Below, piece after piece: positions 34,405-43,177 of a DNA stretch of 64,000 nt. Within the stretch, counting starts at the first letter, position 1. The number at the start of each line of letters is the position of its first letter. Source of the DNA: Streptosporangium becharense (GTDB taxonomy: Bacteria; Actinomycetota; Actinomycetes; Streptosporangiales; Streptosporangiaceae). Both the position numbers and the translations under genes were made by a program. Location of the stretch: positions 1,054,001-1,118,000 of the forward strand of contig NZ_JACHMP010000001.1 in NCBI RefSeq assembly GCF_014204985.1, read 5' to 3'. The notes beneath the pieces are model-generated. The model saw only the letters and a program-made list of their open reading frames with translations, was not told where the DNA came from and searched no databases.

Positions 34405-36227
34405 CCGCCGGACCCGCCGAACTGCTGCGCGGCCTGTGCGACGCCACGGCGGCCAAGCTGGCCGGCGCCGAGCTGCGCGAACGGGTGGCGCAGGTGCGTG
34501 CCGACCTCGACGCGCCGCTGCGCGTCGCGGTCGCGGGCGCGGTCAGCAGCGGTAAGTCGACCCTGGTCAACGCGCTGCTCGGGCTGCCCGTCGCCCCGGT
34601 CGACGCCGGTGAGTGCACCTTCGTCGTCACCCAGTACGAGTACGGTGAGGACGACGGCCTGATCAGGATCGAGCTCAAGGACGGCGGCGTGGTCCACTCC
34701 CGGCTGCTGCCGGGTCACCGGCTCCCCTCCGAGCTGGGCGTCGACGTGGCCGTGATCCGGCGCCTGCGGGTCTCGCTGAACCTGCCGTCGCTGCGGACGG
34801 TCACCATCATCGACACGCCGGGCATGAACACGGTGACCGCCACCAACGAGCGGGCGGCCCGGAGCATGCTGTTCGGCTCCGGTGACGAGGACGACCGCGC
34901 GCAGGCGATGATCTACGTGCTGCGCTACGTCCAGAAGTTCGACGACACCACCCTGTCGGAGTTCCGCGGCCTGACCGACGCCTGCGGCATGAGCTGCGTC
35001 AACACCCTCGCCGTGCTCGGCCAGGTCGACCGGCGCGGCGACGAGGACGACCCGTGGCCCACCGCCAGGCGGCTGGCCGCCAAGGGCTACCAGGACCTGC
35101 GCACCTCGGTCTACGACGTGGTCCCGGTGATCGGCCTGCTGGCCGAGACCGCGCGCGCGTGCCCGCTGGACGCCGAGGAGATCGAGGCGCTGTCGGTGCT
35201 GGCCGGGCTCGACGAGGACGACCTGGAGGACTACCTCCTCGACCTGGAGGACTTCCGCACGGCGTCCGACCTGCCCGTGCCGGCCGAGGTACGGCGCCGC
35301 CTGGTCGAGCGGCTGCACCGCTACGGCATCGCCACCGCGGTGGAGGCGGTGCGCAACGGGGTCCGCGACGCCGGCGCGCTCACCGCCCACCTGCTGGAAC
35401 GGTCGGGATACGCCTCGGCGGGACGGGCCGCGACCGGCTCGGTGGCCGCGGGCATCGCCCACTTCGCCCGCCGCGCCGACCAGCTCAAGGCGCTCGACGC
35501 GCTGACCCGGCTGCGCAAGCTCGCCCGCACGCCCGCGCTGGGCGCGGACCGCGCCACCCTGGACGCGCTCGCGGCGCAGCTCGACGAGAACAAGCCGATC
35601 GCGACCGCGCTGGGCGGCCTGCGGATCTTCGCCGCGGCCGAGGCGCTCGGCCGCGGCACCCTGGTCCTGAACGAGGAGATGACCGAGGAACTGCTGCGCC
35701 TGTCCCGCCACGACGACCCCGCCGAGCAACTCGGCCTGCCCGCCGGGGCGCCGCGGCAGGAGATCGCCGCGGCGGCCGTGACCGCGTCGATGCGCTGGCG
35801 CACGCTCGCCATGATGAGTGAGGGCCGCAGCGCCGGGCACCGGGCCAGGGACGTGCTGACCGTCCTGGAGGACATCGTCACGGCGGCGCTGGACGAACCG
35901 GACACCCCGCAGGCCGCGGGCGGCGAGGCACTGCCCCCGCTCCGCGTCGACCCGGCCGCGGTCGAGGCCCTGCGCGCCTCCCCCATGGTCCCGGCCGACG
36001 ACCGGCGGGCGCTGGAGCTGCTGCTGTCCGGCACCGAGCTCGCCACCCAGCTCGGCGCACCGCCCGGCAGCCCGCGCGCCGAGGTGGCGGGCTACGCCGC
36101 CGCCCTGGGGGCCCGCTTCCGGACCCTCACCCACCGCCCGCTGTCCCTGCGGCAGCGCCGGGCGGCGGAGACCCTCTGCGAGGCGTACGAGACCGTCTGG
36201 TCGCGCTACCACCAGGAACAGCCCTAG
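34401..36227 (+). CDS. Dynamin-like GTPase 1
   Basis: A 608-residue protein starting at ATG 34401. The GTPase domain (about 38-260) has the G1 P-loop GAVSSGKS (46-53), a Thr in GECTF for G2, G3 DTPGM, and a G4-like VLGQVD. The remainder is helical with no clear membrane segment. Paired bacterial dynamins (IniA/IniC, DynA/DynB) often have one member without its own membrane anchor. It is followed 80 bases later by a second dynamin-like gene, and likely assembles with it at the membrane. Confidence 0.85.
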   Translation: MTAGPAELLRGLCDATAAKLAGAELRERVAQVRADLDAPLRVAVAGAVSSGKSTLVNALLGLPVAPVDAGECTFVVTQYEYGEDDGLIRIELKDGGVVHSRLLPGHRLPSELGVDVAVIRRLRVSLNLPSLRTVTIIDTPGMNTVTATNERAARSMLFGSGDEDDRAQAMIYVLRYVQKFDDTTLSEFRGLTDACGMSCVNTLAVLGQVDRRGDEDDPWPTARRLAAKGYQDLRTSVYDVVPVIGLLAETARACPLDAEEIEALSVLAGLDEDDLEDYLLDLEDFRTASDLPVPAEVRRRLVERLHRYGIATAVEAVRNGVRDAGALTAHLLERSGYASAGRAATGSVAAGIAHFARRADQLKALDALTRLRKLARTPALGADRATLDALAAQLDENKPIATALGGLRIFAAAEALGRGTLVLNEEMTEELLRLSRHDDPAEQLGLPAGAPRQEIAAAAVTASMRWRTLAMMSEGRSAGHRARDVLTVLEDIVTAALDEPDTPQAAGGEALPPLRVDPAAVEALRASPMVPADDRRALELLLSGTELATQLGAPPGSPRAEVAGYAAALGARFRTLTHRPLSLRQRRAAETLCEAYETVWSRYHQEQP

Positions 36228-36307
36228 GGGCCCAGGGCGCCCCGCGGACGGCGTCGCCGGCAAGGGACGGCGGCGCCGCACGATTCCCCCGACAGGAGAC
36301 GACGACA

Positions 36308-38266
36308 TTGACGACCCCCGACCCGAACGGCCCCGTGGCGCGGCTGCTGCGTTACGCCAACGAGGTCCACGCCCTGGCCAAGCAGTCCGGCAGGCAGGAC
36401 CTGGCGGAGATGCTGGCCACGTGCGCGAGCCGCTGGAAGGACGAGTGCACCGACATCGTGGTGGCCGGGGCGCAGAAGCGCGGCAAGAGCCGCCTGATCA
36501 ACACCCTGGTCGGCCGGCCCGACCTGGTGCCGGTCGACGCCGACGTGGCCACCAACTGCTTCCTGTCGCTGCGACGCGGCCCGCAGCTGGCCGCGGTGGT
36601 CCACCGCAACACCGACAAGGGGCTCGTGCAGACGCCGATCACGGTCGAGTCGATCCCCGACTACGCCTCGATGCGTGGTGACATCGGCAAGCGCCGCGAC
36701 GTCGTCAGCGTGGACATCACCCTCGACACCCCGCTGCTGGACGGCCTGCGGCTGCTGGACACGCCCGGCGTGGACAGTCTCACCGTGGGGCACCGCCAGG
36801 TGACCGTGGCGATGCTCCAGCGGGCCGACGCGCTGCTGTTCACCCTCAGCGCGCAGGACCAGCCGGTGCTCCGGCACGAGCTGGAGTTCCTCGCCGAGGC
36901 GGCCGAACGGGTCCAGGCGATCGCGTTCGTGCTGACCAAGGTGGAGGACTCGGCCAACTGGAAGAGCCTCATGGAGGAGAACAAGGCCCGGCTGCGGACG
37001 TTCGTCACCGAGGCGGTCGCGGCCGACCCGGGCAGGACGGCGACGCTGAGCCCGCTCCTGTCCGCGCCGTGGATCCCGGTGAGCGCCAAGCTCGCCGAGG
37101 CCGCCGAGGCCAAGCGCCGCGAGGGACGCCACGAGCGCGCGGCCGCACTGCGGGCGCGCAGCGGCATGGACGTCCTGGAGCGGCACCTGCGTGCCTTCGC
37201 CGAGGGCCGGGACTCGGCGCGGGGGGCCACCGTGGTCGCCGCCGCGCTGTCGGCGCTGGGCTCCCTGACGGCCGGGGCCAAGGACGACGTCGCCGTCGGC
37301 TCCGACGACGAAGGCGACCTGGCCGCCCGCCTCGCCGAGGTGGAGGCCGATCTGGAGAGCCTCGCCGAGCTGACCGCCAAGCGCCGGGCCGGCGCGGTGG
37401 CCAACACCTTCCTCGCCCGCGAGGTCGGCGGCATCGTGGCCGCCCGGTTGACCGAGATCCGTCAGCCGTACGAGAACACGATCGCCACCCTGAAGAGCCA
37501 GGCGCAGATCGACAAGTACATGGCGGAGATGCCGGAGAGCGCTCAGCGCTCGCTGGAGGCCGCCTGGTCGCAGATCGTCTACGACGTGGAGGCCCTGGCG
37601 CGGACCACCCTGGACGCCTTCGCCCGCGATCTCGGCCTCGACCCGGTGAACCTGGCCGCCGACCGGCGAACGGCGCCCAACCTGTCGCAGATCCAGGTCA
37701 GGGGTGACACGGCCGCCGACGAGCCGGTCAACGTGGACCTGGTGCGCGACGTGCTGCCGTCGGCGTCGATGGGCCTGTCGTTCGGCGGCCTCGCCGCCGC
37801 CGCGCTCGGCCCGGTGGGCTTCCTCCTGGTCGCCCCCGCCCTGGGGGCGGCCATCTACTTCGGGCGGCGCAAGATGGAGCAGGTCCAGCGCAGCCAGGCG
37901 GCGATCAGGAACGCGCTCCGCGACCAGTTCGCCCTGGTCACCCGGGAGATGACGCTCGACGTGGAGCGGATGGTCACCACCTGGCGGGTGAACGTCGAAC
38001 AGGCCGCCGACGACAGCCTGTCCCGGCGCCGCAAGGAGCTGGAGACCCGGCGCGCCGAGCTGAAGTCCGCCTCGGCGCGTTCGGCCGCCGAGCGGCGCAA
38101 GGCGCGTGAGTCGGGCCAGGAGCGCATCTCCAAGATCGCCGAACTCACCACCCGCGGCCACGCGCTCCGCAAGGAGCTCGCCACCGCCGTGGCCGCCCTC
38201 GGCGCCGCCCCGCCGGCCCCCGCCGGGACGCAGGGGGCCGTCCCCCCGGTTCCCGCCGGAGCCTGA
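36308..38266 (+). CDS. Dynamin-like GTPase 2 with hydrophobic hairpin
   Basis: A 652-residue protein starting at TTG 36308 behind AGGAGA. G1 is GAQKRGKS (54-61), G3 DTPGV, G4 LTKVED. Helical arms follow, and near residues 485-520 a hydrophobic hairpin (SMGLSFGGLAAAALGPVGFLLVAPALGAAIYFG) with charged flanks, like the paddle that inserts bacterial dynamins in membranes. After it comes a long coiled coil rich in Arg/Glu/Lys, then a Pro/Ala tail. Ends at a bidirectional hairpin facing the Hsp70-like gene. Confidence 0.87.
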   Translation: MTTPDPNGPVARLLRYANEVHALAKQSGRQDLAEMLATCASRWKDECTDIVVAGAQKRGKSRLINTLVGRPDLVPVDADVATNCFLSLRRGPQLAAVVHRNTDKGLVQTPITVESIPDYASMRGDIGKRRDVVSVDITLDTPLLDGLRLLDTPGVDSLTVGHRQVTVAMLQRADALLFTLSAQDQPVLRHELEFLAEAAERVQAIAFVLTKVEDSANWKSLMEENKARLRTFVTEAVAADPGRTATLSPLLSAPWIPVSAKLAEAAEAKRREGRHERAAALRARSGMDVLERHLRAFAEGRDSARGATVVAAALSALGSLTAGAKDDVAVGSDDEGDLAARLAEVEADLESLAELTAKRRAGAVANTFLAREVGGIVAARLTEIRQPYENTIATLKSQAQIDKYMAEMPESAQRSLEAAWSQIVYDVEALARTTLDAFARDLGLDPVNLAADRRTAPNLSQIQVRGDTAADEPVNVDLVRDVLPSASMGLSFGGLAAAALGPVGFLLVAPALGAAIYFGRRKMEQVQRSQAAIRNALRDQFALVTREMTLDVERMVTTWRVNVEQAADDSLSRRRKELETRRAELKSASARSAAERRKARESGQERISKIAELTTRGHALRKELATAVAALGAAPPAPAGTQGAVPPVPAGA

Positions 38267-38280
38267 CGGACTCCACCACC

Positions 38281-38315
38281 CGGCCCCCGCGGACCCGTCC
38301 GGTCCGCGGGGGCCG
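38281..38315. terminator. Bidirectional hairpin terminator between dynamin 2 and Hsp70-like gene
   Basis: A perfect 15-bp inverted repeat (38281-38295 and 38301-38315) with a 5-nt loop lies between the convergent stop codons (38266 and 38322). Confidence 0.8.
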
Positions 38316-38321
38316 TGGCGT

Positions 38322-41006
38322 TCACAGGGGCAGGTGCACCAGGGTGGTGGGCTGGTCCCGGGCGATCCCGCTGACGTCGGTGGGACGGTGCAGGCAGAGC
38401 AGGCCGGTGGCGACCCGGGCGACCGGCTCGAACATGCCCGGCGTGCGGTGCACCTCCCGGGCCCCTCCCGGGGTGACGTGCAGCAGCCGGCTGCGGCCGG
38501 CGTCCAGCATGGTCATCCACATCGAGTCGCCGTCGGCCACCAGGCGCGGACGCTCCCAGCGGTAGCGGGAGGTGAGGTGGCCGGCGAGGGTGGCCGACTG
38601 CTTGCCCATCAGGAACTCCAGCGTCTGGGTCCGCTGGTCGAAGATCCCGACCGACCAGCCGCGGGCGGGGCTGAGCTGGTCGGTGCCGACCGCGTAGATC
38701 TGGTTCCCGGCCGGGAACCAGCGCAGGGCCCCCGCCCGGGGACGCGGCATGACCAGCTTGGTCTGGCCGCCCGCGACATCGGTCTCCAGCCCCGCCGAGC
38801 TGGAGGTGAACCAGCGTCCCCGGTGCAGGACCACCTGGTGGAGCCAGGGGCGGCCGGGCTCGCGCACCGTCGGACGCACCACCCCGCCGGGGTCGACCAG
38901 GCACAGCACCTGCCACGGCCTGAAGTCCTGGTGCCGGTTCTGGAACATCGGCTTGTTGCTGCTGAACTGCCCGAGCACCACGGTGCAGCCGAGTGCCCCG
39001 ACGGAGGGCGACGGTTCGGCGCCGCTGGGCGCCTCCTGGTCGAGCAGGCGGCGCAGCCGGTTGTCCTCGTTCAAAAACCACTGGGCCTGCACGCCGAGAT
39101 CCCGCGGCGGGGGAGGCTGGAACGCGAAATTCCCGGCCAGATCGAACTCGATCATCGCCAGCTGCCCGATCTCCCCCCACGGCAGGCCCACCGTGGTGTC
39201 GACCGGGGTGGGCTGCCGTGACTGGAAGAAGACCCACGCCGTGCGGCCGTGGGCGATCGCGGTGGGGTTGCCCCACATCTGCATCGGGTAGGTGCCGCGG
39301 ATCGCCAGATCCGGGGTGAGCGTGCGGACCAGCACCTGCGCCGGACCGACCTGCTCCACCGTGACCAGGCCCTCGTGCGAGAGCGCCCACTCCACCAGCC
39401 TGCCGAACCCGAGCTCGCGGTCGTGGCGGCCGTCGAGACCGTCGAGCCTGCGCAGAAAGTGGCCGCTCTCGAACGCCTGGTGGACGAAGATCCGTCCCCC
39501 TTCGACCCGCGCGTCCAGCACGCCGTCCATGACCTTCTCGATGCCCGGAACGGTGGGCCCGCCCGCTCCGGCGCCCGCGGGCACCCCGCCCGCCGGAGCC
39601 GGAGCGGCCACGGGACCCGCGAATCCCTGCGGGCCGGTGTGCGGGGCGCCCGCCGGACCGGGGGGGATCTGGTGCCCGCCGGTGGCGCCGTCCGCCGGAC
39701 CGGTGAAGGCGCCGTGCCCTCCGGCCGGCGTCACGACCGGGCCCGCGGCGGGCCCGGCGAGGGCGTGCGGCCCCGCGACGGGGAAGGCGTGCCGTCCCCT
39801 GGACGCTTCGGCCGGGCCGGTCCCGGGTGCGACCGGCAGAGCATGGGAGGCGCTCAGCGAGCCGTCCAGGACGGCGTGGTCGGCGGCCCGCACCGGACCG
39901 GAGGAGTGGACGGGATCGCGGGACTCGACCTTCAGCTTCCAGGCGAGCTGGGCGGCGCCGTAGGCGACGACGATCTTCGGGTCGTCGTAGGTCCGGACCC
40001 GGTCGCCGAAGCGTTCGCGCACGACCTTCTGCACCAGCGGCATCCGGCTGGGGCCGCCGGTCATGAACACCGCGGCCAGCTCGTCGACCTGGACGCCCGC
40101 GCCGCGGATCGTCTCGTCCAGGATGTTGACCGTCCGGATGATCTCCTCGCCGATGAGATCCTCCAGGTCGGCCCTGGTGATGTGCACGTCCTCGTTGATG
40201 CCGACCACGTAGTGCGAGGAGGTGTCGAACTTCGACAGCGTCTCCTTGGCCTCCCTGGCCATCTTCAGCAGGTCCGCGGCGTAGCTGACGTAGCGGCGCT
40301 CGGGGTTGGTGGTGACCTGCTGCCACCACTCGGCGTCGATGCGCTCGATCTGCGTCCCGAGGAAGGCGAACACCTGCTCGTCGAAGCCCTCGCCGCCGAT
40401 CTCGTCGCTGCCGCCCGGCTCGCCGACGACCGCGAAGTCGCTCCCGTCGACGGTGAGCACGGCGGCGTCGAACGTGCCGCCGCCGAGGTCGTAGACGGCC
40501 AGGTGCGACCCGCCGCCCGCGGCCCGGCCCGCGGAGGCGAAGTAACGCGCCGAGGCGACGGGCTCGTCGACCAGCACGATCCGCACCCCCCGCACGACCT
40601 TCTTGGCCGCCGCCAGCAGCACCGCCTTGCGGTCGGCGCCCCAGGCCACCGGGTGGGTCAACGCGATGCAGTCGGGGTCGGCCCCGTCGAACCGCCGCCG
40701 CCCCTCGCTCACGAACAGTTCGAGCAGGGCGGCCATGGCGTCGACCACGTCCACCGGCACGCCGCCCAGCAGCATCCGCCCGCGGCCGACGTACCGTTTG
40801 GGGTTGCGCTCAACCCGTTCGGGACTGATGCCGATCCCCCGCTGGGCGATCCGTCCGGCCACGAGCGTCCCCCGCTCGTCGAGCATCACGGCGGAGGGAA
40901 CCCGCCGCTCCCCCTCGACCTCCAGCACGTCGAAACGCCCTTCGGCCGCTATCACCCCGGCGGAGAAACTCGTCCCCAGATCGACACCGAGGCACCACTG
41001 CGCCAT
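38322..41006 (-). CDS. Hsp70-like ATPase with linker and novel C-terminal beta-rich domain
   Basis: An 894-residue protein. Residues 1-360 are a complete Hsp70 nucleotide-binding domain: phosphate-1 LGVDLGTSFS, THPVAWG, phosphate-2 YDLGGGTFDAA, adenosine motif MTGGPSRMPLV. A Gly/Pro/Ala/His-rich linker spans about 364-482. The C-terminal 410 residues lack a canonical Hsp70 peptide-binding domain and lid. They instead contain repeated Trp/Phe-containing beta-strand units (AHGRTAWVFFQS, HRGRWFTSSSA, LRWFPAGNQIYAVG, ADGDSMWMTML) that look like a beta-propeller. It faces two dynamin-like GTPases and probably works with the GrpE-like protein. Role inferred from context. Confidence 0.85.
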   Translation of the reverse strand: MAQWCLGVDLGTSFSAGVIAAEGRFDVLEVEGERRVPSAVMLDERGTLVAGRIAQRGIGISPERVERNPKRYVGRGRMLLGGVPVDVVDAMAALLELFVSEGRRRFDGADPDCIALTHPVAWGADRKAVLLAAAKKVVRGVRIVLVDEPVASARYFASAGRAAGGGSHLAVYDLGGGTFDAAVLTVDGSDFAVVGEPGGSDEIGGEGFDEQVFAFLGTQIERIDAEWWQQVTTNPERRYVSYAADLLKMAREAKETLSKFDTSSHYVVGINEDVHITRADLEDLIGEEIIRTVNILDETIRGAGVQVDELAAVFMTGGPSRMPLVQKVVRERFGDRVRTYDDPKIVVAYGAAQLAWKLKVESRDPVHSSGPVRAADHAVLDGSLSASHALPVAPGTGPAEASRGRHAFPVAGPHALAGPAAGPVVTPAGGHGAFTGPADGATGGHQIPPGPAGAPHTGPQGFAGPVAAPAPAGGVPAGAGAGGPTVPGIEKVMDGVLDARVEGGRIFVHQAFESGHFLRRLDGLDGRHDRELGFGRLVEWALSHEGLVTVEQVGPAQVLVRTLTPDLAIRGTYPMQMWGNPTAIAHGRTAWVFFQSRQPTPVDTTVGLPWGEIGQLAMIEFDLAGNFAFQPPPPRDLGVQAQWFLNEDNRLRRLLDQEAPSGAEPSPSVGALGCTVVLGQFSSNKPMFQNRHQDFRPWQVLCLVDPGGVVRPTVREPGRPWLHQVVLHRGRWFTSSSAGLETDVAGGQTKLVMPRPRAGALRWFPAGNQIYAVGTDQLSPARGWSVGIFDQRTQTLEFLMGKQSATLAGHLTSRYRWERPRLVADGDSMWMTMLDAGRSRLLHVTPGGAREVHRTPGMFEPVARVATGLLCLHRPTDVSGIARDQPTTLVHLPL

Positions 41007-41248
41007 CTCACACTCCTCGAAATCCAGACCCCATCATCCCGCATCCGGCGACCACATCCCGGGCGCGGGCGGACATGCCGGGAACAATCCAGAAAGCGGA
41101 GCGAGGGCCGTCGGGGTGAACGCGGAGTGAGGACCGTCCCGGGCCCGCCCGCGGCGCACCGAGGCCGTCCCCGTCGCCCACCGTACATGTGCCGGACGGC
41201 AGGAGTTCCCACCGCCCACCGCACCGGGGACGCGCTCGCGATCGGCGG

Positions 41249-42181
41249 TCAGTTCCCGCCGGTCCCGGGATCGGGGCGGACGGCCAGGTCGGCGAGGACC
41301 CGGGCGAAGTCCGGCGGGGGTGCGACGACCAGGCGCGTCTGCCCGTCCTGGCTGACCAGGTCCGCCCGGATGAGGGTGAGCCGGTCGTCGTGCCACCAGT
41401 AGACCTGCGGGCTGAGCGCTCCGGCACGCAGGTCGAACTCCCGCTGGGCGAGCAGCCTCAGCCGCTCGATCGCCCGGACCACGCCGATGCCCTCGACCGG
41501 GTGGACGATGAGCGTCGCCGCGTCGGGGAGCGCCACCAGCACACCCTCCGGCGGAACGGGCAGGTAGTCGCCGAGCCGCCGCAGGTGGGCGGCGGCCCCG
41601 GCGGTGGTGCCGGTGAGCCTGCGGACCGCCACGCCACCGAGGTCGTCCTCGGTCATCGACAGCCGTTCGTCCTGCCGGACGTTGTCCAGGGCCAGGTCGA
41701 GCGCCTGGGCGGCGGTGATCGGCCAGCAGCCGACCTCCTCGGGCCGGACCGGGCGGCTGGTGACGTCATGTCCGATGGTCAGCACCTCGACCAGGTCGGC
41801 GGTGAGGTGCCGGCCGACCACGCGGGCCGACTCCAGGTCGTCGTCGAGCTGGATGCGAGTGCGCAGCAGCGGGCGGATCTGGTCCAGGTCGCACGCGTCG
41901 AGGGGCTCGTCGACGGTGGCCAGGGTGTGCGCGAGGTGCTCGGAGACGAGCATCGGCCAGTCCTCGCGCGAGCGCCGGCGGGCCTCGGCGCGCAGCCCGG
42001 TCAGCCGGACCACGATGTTCCGCGGGCCGGTGAGGGTGAGCGACTCCCCGCCGGGATCGAAGGAACAGGTGTATCCGAGGGTGTCGGCGACCAGCGCGAG
42101 CAGGGAGTCGAGGTCGACCTCCTCGATCGGACGCGGCGGTGTCTTGGCCCGCCGGTCACGGCTCCGCCGGAACAGCCTCAC
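41249..42181 (-). CDS. Conserved protein upstream of Hsp70-like gene (DUF1444/YtpQ-like?)
   Basis: A 310-residue protein starting at GTG 42181 behind AGGGGGGA. It opens with a basic tail (RLFRRSRDRR), then mixed alpha/beta sequence with GPRNIVVRLTGL, IRPLLRTRIQL, LTADLVEVLTIG, and ITAAQALDLALDNV. This order resembles DUF1444/YtpQ-type proteins, but I cannot verify it. No catalytic motif or membrane segment. It is in the same direction as the Hsp70-like gene, 242 bases upstream, and may be co-regulated. Confidence 0.65.
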   Translation of the reverse strand: MRLFRRSRDRRAKTPPRPIEEVDLDSLLALVADTLGYTCSFDPGGESLTLTGPRNIVVRLTGLRAEARRRSREDWPMLVSEHLAHTLATVDEPLDACDLDQIRPLLRTRIQLDDDLESARVVGRHLTADLVEVLTIGHDVTSRPVRPEEVGCWPITAAQALDLALDNVRQDERLSMTEDDLGGVAVRRLTGTTAGAAAHLRRLGDYLPVPPEGVLVALPDAATLIVHPVEGIGVVRAIERLRLLAQREFDLRAGALSPQVYWWHDDRLTLIRADLVSQDGQTRLVVAPPPDFARVLADLAVRPDPGTGGN

Positions 42182-42220
42182 GCGCGCGTCCCCCCTGCCG
42201 GTCTCCCCCTACGTTCGCAC

Positions 42221-43177
42221 TCAGCGTGCCTTGCCGACATCCCCCGTTGAGTAGGTCAGAGAGCACGATTTAGCATCAATAGCACCAAGTGCCCCCAGTA
42301 GTACGGAGAACTGCGGCGATCCGTGTCCTACCGGTAACCCTGCGAGAACGGGCACCCCCAGCGGGGCGAGCAACTCCTCCAGCACCGGGTAGGGATCGCC
42401 GCAGCCGACCCAGGAGCCCAGCGCGAACCCGGCCGCGCCGTCCAGCGCCCCCGACTGGAGCAACTGGGTAAGCATCCGGTCGATCCGGTACGGCGCCTCG
42501 CCGACGTCCTCCAGCAGGACGATCCGCCCCCGCGCCGACAGGGCATACGGGGTGCCGCAGAGCGCGGCCAGCAGGGTCAGGTTGCCGCCGGTCACCGGGG
42601 CGGTGACGTCACCGGGGACGATCATGCGGTCGCCCGCGACGGGCGCCGGGTCGCCGGCGAGCGCGGCCTCCAGGTGGCCGAAGGTGCGCGGCTCGGGGCC
42701 GCCGGGGTCGCTGATCGTGGTGCAGGCGGGCATCGGGCCGAACCAGGAGGCCAGGCCCAGCTCCGCGGCGAACGCGCTGTGCAGCGCGGTGACGTCGCTG
42801 GAGCCGACGAGCGCCTTGGGGCCGGCGGCCCGCAGGGCGTCCCAGTCGAGGAGGCCGAGGACCCGGGTGGCCCCGTAGCCGCCCCGGGCACAGAACACCG
42901 CGGACACCGCGGGGTCGCACCACGCCTCCTGCAGGTCCGCGGCCCGCGCGGCGTCGGCGCCGGCCAGGTAGCGGTGACGGTCGAGCACGTGGGCACCGGT
43001 GACGACCTTCAGGCCGAGCCCCTCCAGGACCCGGATGCCGCGGGCCAGCCGGGCCGGGTCGGGCGGGCCGCACGGGGTGACCACGGCCACCGTGTCACCG
43101 GGGCGGATCGGGGGCGGCGCCGCCGCGGGCATGGCCGGTTCGCTCACTCCGCAAACGGTGCCACACTGGGCTGACAT
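42221..43177 (-). CDS. LD-carboxypeptidase (peptidase family S66)
   Basis: A 318-residue protein starting at ATG 43177, behind GGAGG that lies inside the first codons of the divergent sulfotransferase gene; GTG 43147 is an alternative. The Ser-Glu-His triad is in GSSDVTALH (Ser), LLEDVGEAPY (Glu) and GLPVGHGSPQ (His). It removes the terminal D-Ala from muropeptide tetrapeptides or cleaves related peptides. The last 40 codons are much less GC-rich than the rest and include a TTA (codon 281), a local composition shift. Confidence 0.88.
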   Translation of the reverse strand: MSAQCGTVCGVSEPAMPAAAPPPIRPGDTVAVVTPCGPPDPARLARGIRVLEGLGLKVVTGAHVLDRHRYLAGADAARAADLQEAWCDPAVSAVFCARGGYGATRVLGLLDWDALRAAGPKALVGSSDVTALHSAFAAELGLASWFGPMPACTTISDPGGPEPRTFGHLEAALAGDPAPVAGDRMIVPGDVTAPVTGGNLTLLAALCGTPYALSARGRIVLLEDVGEAPYRIDRMLTQLLQSGALDGAAGFALGSWVGCGDPYPVLEELLAPLGVPVLAGLPVGHGSPQFSVLLGALGAIDAKSCSLTYSTGDVGKAR

